Below are positions 62,183-64,000 of a stretch of 64,000 nt of DNA, in pieces. The notes under the pieces were generated by a model that was not told the origin of the DNA, did not search any database, and worked only from the letters and a program-made list of their open reading frames with translations. Each line of letters begins with the position of its first letter. Within the stretch, counting starts at the first letter, position 1. The position numbers and the translations under genes are program-made. This DNA comes from Datnioides undecimradiatus (taxonomy: Eukaryota; Chordata; Actinopteri; Lobotiformes; Datnioididae): assembly GCA_008933995.1 (NCBI GenBank), contig WARS01000014.1, forward strand, positions 8,665,192-8,729,191. The letters are read 5' to 3'.

Positions 62183-62985
62183 GTTGTGGTGGTGGTGTGT
62201 CCACGTGCTAATTGGAATCTCCAACATCAAAGGCAGCAAAGAGCCCATGTTAGCTTCATGTCTGTCTTGTGTTTTTGCAACCAGCATATGTTTTCACTGA
62301 CTTCAACAGTTCCATCCTGAGCCCTGACATGTGCTCAAAGCCTTACGTCACAAGCCTTGCGTGGGAAATACAAATGGTCATTTTATACCTGTTATCCTGC
62401 AGCGGGTTGCATTTGAAGCTTGTGCGGCGCAAGAGTGCATTGGTTGAGTGTTTGTAGTTGTGTTACCGAAAAGATTCTCTGAAGATCTGATTCGCTGCTG
62501 CTCAAGAAACCCCACCTAACAGTTAAAGTGTAAAAACTAATATGAGCATTGTTTTGGCATGTGGACAAATCCAGAGCCTGACAGGCATGATTAGACAGTG
62601 CAGAGTTATGGGTGCTAAGCTATGACTGGACAGTCGTTGGGTGGGGTTCATCAGACAGAAGATTCTCAGCAGGTTTGTCAATACCAGCAGCCCCTTTAGG
62701 TTCTACTTATTCATTTGATTCACTGGTGGAAAAGTAAATAAAACAGTTTCAGGCAGTTTTAAGGTTACACAAGGTTCACAGGCTGCACACTGTACGACAA
62801 GCCCACATGCTGTCAGCCTTAAAGGATTGAGCACTGTGGCAAACCAGAGAAAACAAGAGCAGAGCAGTATTTCAGCAGTGGGGACAGCTCCTCATACTCA
62901 GCCTGGGTGATGGATCGCTGTTTGAAGGCTCCTCAACAAGTTCCTTGCAGGAAAATTGTGTTTACCTCAGCTTTTATACAGTAAA
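62183..62985. other. non-coding stretch, no gene seen
   Basis: No exon, RNA or repeat was recognised. Confidence 0.5.
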
Positions 62986-62989
62986 TACT

Positions 62990-63150
62990 CAGGAGCAGAC
63001 GTGCGCGCAAAACGTTTATCACGATAAACCGCGCTGTTTGATTTGAAAGAAGGAGCGCTTTAATCGTGTTTTACGATCGAAAACGCTTCAGTCTCCGTGT
63101 TGTGCGCCGGAGTTCTCTCGTTGTGTTTGACGCTGCTGTGTTTTGTTTGT
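62990..63150. promoter_or_regulatory. CpG-rich patch, possible regulatory site
   Basis: CpG density rises sharply (acgtgcgcgcaaaacgttta, tgttttacgatcgaaaacgc, gtgttgtgcgccggagttct). It includes the near-palindrome gtttatcacgataaac (63015-63030) and a second palindromic core, acgatcg, near 63073. It is followed by a pyrimidine tract (63170-63310). It could be the edge of an unmethylated promoter or enhancer, but no TATA or first exon is visible. Confidence 0.3.
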
Positions 63151-63169
63151 TGTAAAACAGGGTGAAATG

Positions 63170-63345
63170 GATTTCCTTCCCCCCATCATCTTTTCCTCAC
63201 CCCTCACTCCCCCCTCCGCCTCCCTCTCGCCACCCAACTTCTTGCTCCCTCTTACAGCGTGATTCAGTCAGCGCTCTTGTTTCCCTGCCACTCCCCTCTC
63301 TCCATCTTTCCCCATTATGTTGCCATTTAATGTGACAAGCCTTTT
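63170..63345 (+). repeat. pyrimidine-rich tract ending in an acceptor-like site
   Basis: C/T-rich for about 175 bases (cccctcactcccccctccgc). An excellent acceptor-like stretch, cttgctccctcttacag, ends at 63257, but the next bases contain no persuasive exon. Confidence 0.6.
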
Positions 63346-63424
63346 CCTCGAGTAATGAAAGTTAAAGCACGCCTCGCTCCCCACTACCATGCTTGTTATA
63401 CACCATGTTATCTCTTTTCTGTGA

Positions 63425-63438
63425 GTGTGTGTGTGTGC
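63425..63438. repeat. (GT)n microsatellite, short
   Basis: About seven GT units. Confidence 0.85.
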
Positions 63439-63479
63439 GCAGGGGCTGACAAGTGATGTGAAGATCTCCATGCCCCCTC

Positions 63480-63720
63480 AGCTATTTTAAATGATAGCAT
63501 GACTCATAATCCGCGTACACGCCCAGAATATGAATTACAGGCACACGTGTTATCTCAAGTCCTTCACACAGGGAATTAGTTCTACTCGCTGTGAATGAAA
63601 AGTGTGCTAATGCCTGAGGATTACAGCGGCTTTTTCTGCTCAAGGACGTATTTGTGTGGCAGACTTTGTGGTTGCGTTTGGACAGTTGGACCTTCCAGGA
63701 GCAGGACAACAAACTTTGAG
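63480..63720. promoter_or_regulatory. candidate conserved non-coding block
   Basis: Complex non-repetitive sequence with tatgaattacaggcacacgt, tcataatccgcgtacacgcc and tgcctgaggattacagcggc (bicoid/Otx-type GGATTA words). It lacks an exon. Inference from motif texture. Confidence 0.2.
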
Positions 63721-64000
63721 GAACGTCTAGGGAATATAAAGTTCAAGAGTTAGAGAAATAAAACTGGAGGAAACTGATGACATTAAGCAGGAATTAACTA
63801 GATATGAACAAACAGGTTTTAATAAAAGATATGTCAGTGTTTTGGGGTTTCCACTGACCAAAAAAACCCCAAAACAATTAAACTTGATTTAACTCTCTGT
63901 AGCGCCCTGGAGACCCCATCATTTTAATATCAAAATACGAAAGCCCTGACATTTGTATTGTAGAAACATGCCTTCTCAGCAAAAAACAGACGCTTAAATA
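63721..64000. other. non-coding stretch at window edge
   Basis: AT-rich sequence; no feature seen. Confidence 0.5.

Noticed and set aside
1-64000. tRNA, rRNA, known microRNA, CRISPR array or prokaryotic operon
   Set aside because: I looked for conserved RNA landmarks and repeat-spacer arrays and saw none. The only tRNA-like sequence is the degenerate SINE head at 1.2 kb.

Overview
This window looks like non-coding DNA from a bony fish, probably a percomorph teleost. The sequence is AT-rich by eye and full of (CA)n/(TG)n microsatellites and long purine or pyrimidine strand-biased tracts. It also holds remnants of dispersed repeats that I recognise from teleost genomes: a tRNA-like SINE, several LINE 3' ends with short tandem tails, an LTR-like family, and miniature or fragmentary DNA repeats. 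Nothing is prokaryotic: there are no dense ORFs, operons, ribosome binding sites, CRISPR arrays, or tRNA or rRNA genes. I could not assign any complete protein-coding gene. The window is best read as intergenic sequence or the inside of a very large intron.

Layout. 1-9 kb: sparse sequence with a SINE-like copy (1.2-1.47 kb), a pyrimidine tract plus (TG)n at 4.1-4.4 kb, a weak degenerate coding-like stretch on the minus strand (5.9-7.0 kb), and a purine tract followed by a conserved-looking block (8.6-9.1 kb). 9.3-9.85 kb: an old dispersed repeat. 10-17 kb: mostly featureless. 17.3-17.8 kb: a repeat. 18.6-19.2 kb: a striking purine-rich strand-asymmetric tract. 19.4 kb: another repeat. 22-25.6 kb: enhancer-like homeodomain-site-rich blocks and LINE-like ends. 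27.1-27.4 kb: a possible minus-strand internal exon (85 codons, both splice sites in phase 0). 28.9 kb: a LINE 3' end. 32.5 kb: a repeat. 36.8-39.8 kb: a microsatellite-dense zone. 39.9-40.7 kb: a CpG-retaining stretch. 44.4-45.6 kb: a nested pile of LTR-like copy, LINE tail and palindromic miniature element. 47 kb: the best conserved-noncoding candidate. 50.1-50.3 kb: a possible terminal exon on the minus strand. 51.2, 57.9 and 61.8 kb: three further copies of the LTR-like family, all in the same orientation. 57.1-57.8 kb: four CA/TG arrays within 0.8 kb. 63.0-63.7 kb: a CpG-rich patch and a pyrimidine tract.

The two exon candidates, if real, both lie on the minus strand and need not belong to one gene: the 50.1 kb one ends in a stop codon, so the 27 kb one would have to belong to another gene or transcript. 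I found no coherent multi-gene system. The most informative structures are the repeat architecture (four co-oriented LTR-like copies and the nested insertions at 44-45 kb) and the two candidate exons. Repeat-family recognition rests on memory of common teleost repeats, not on a search, and all families are left unnamed.
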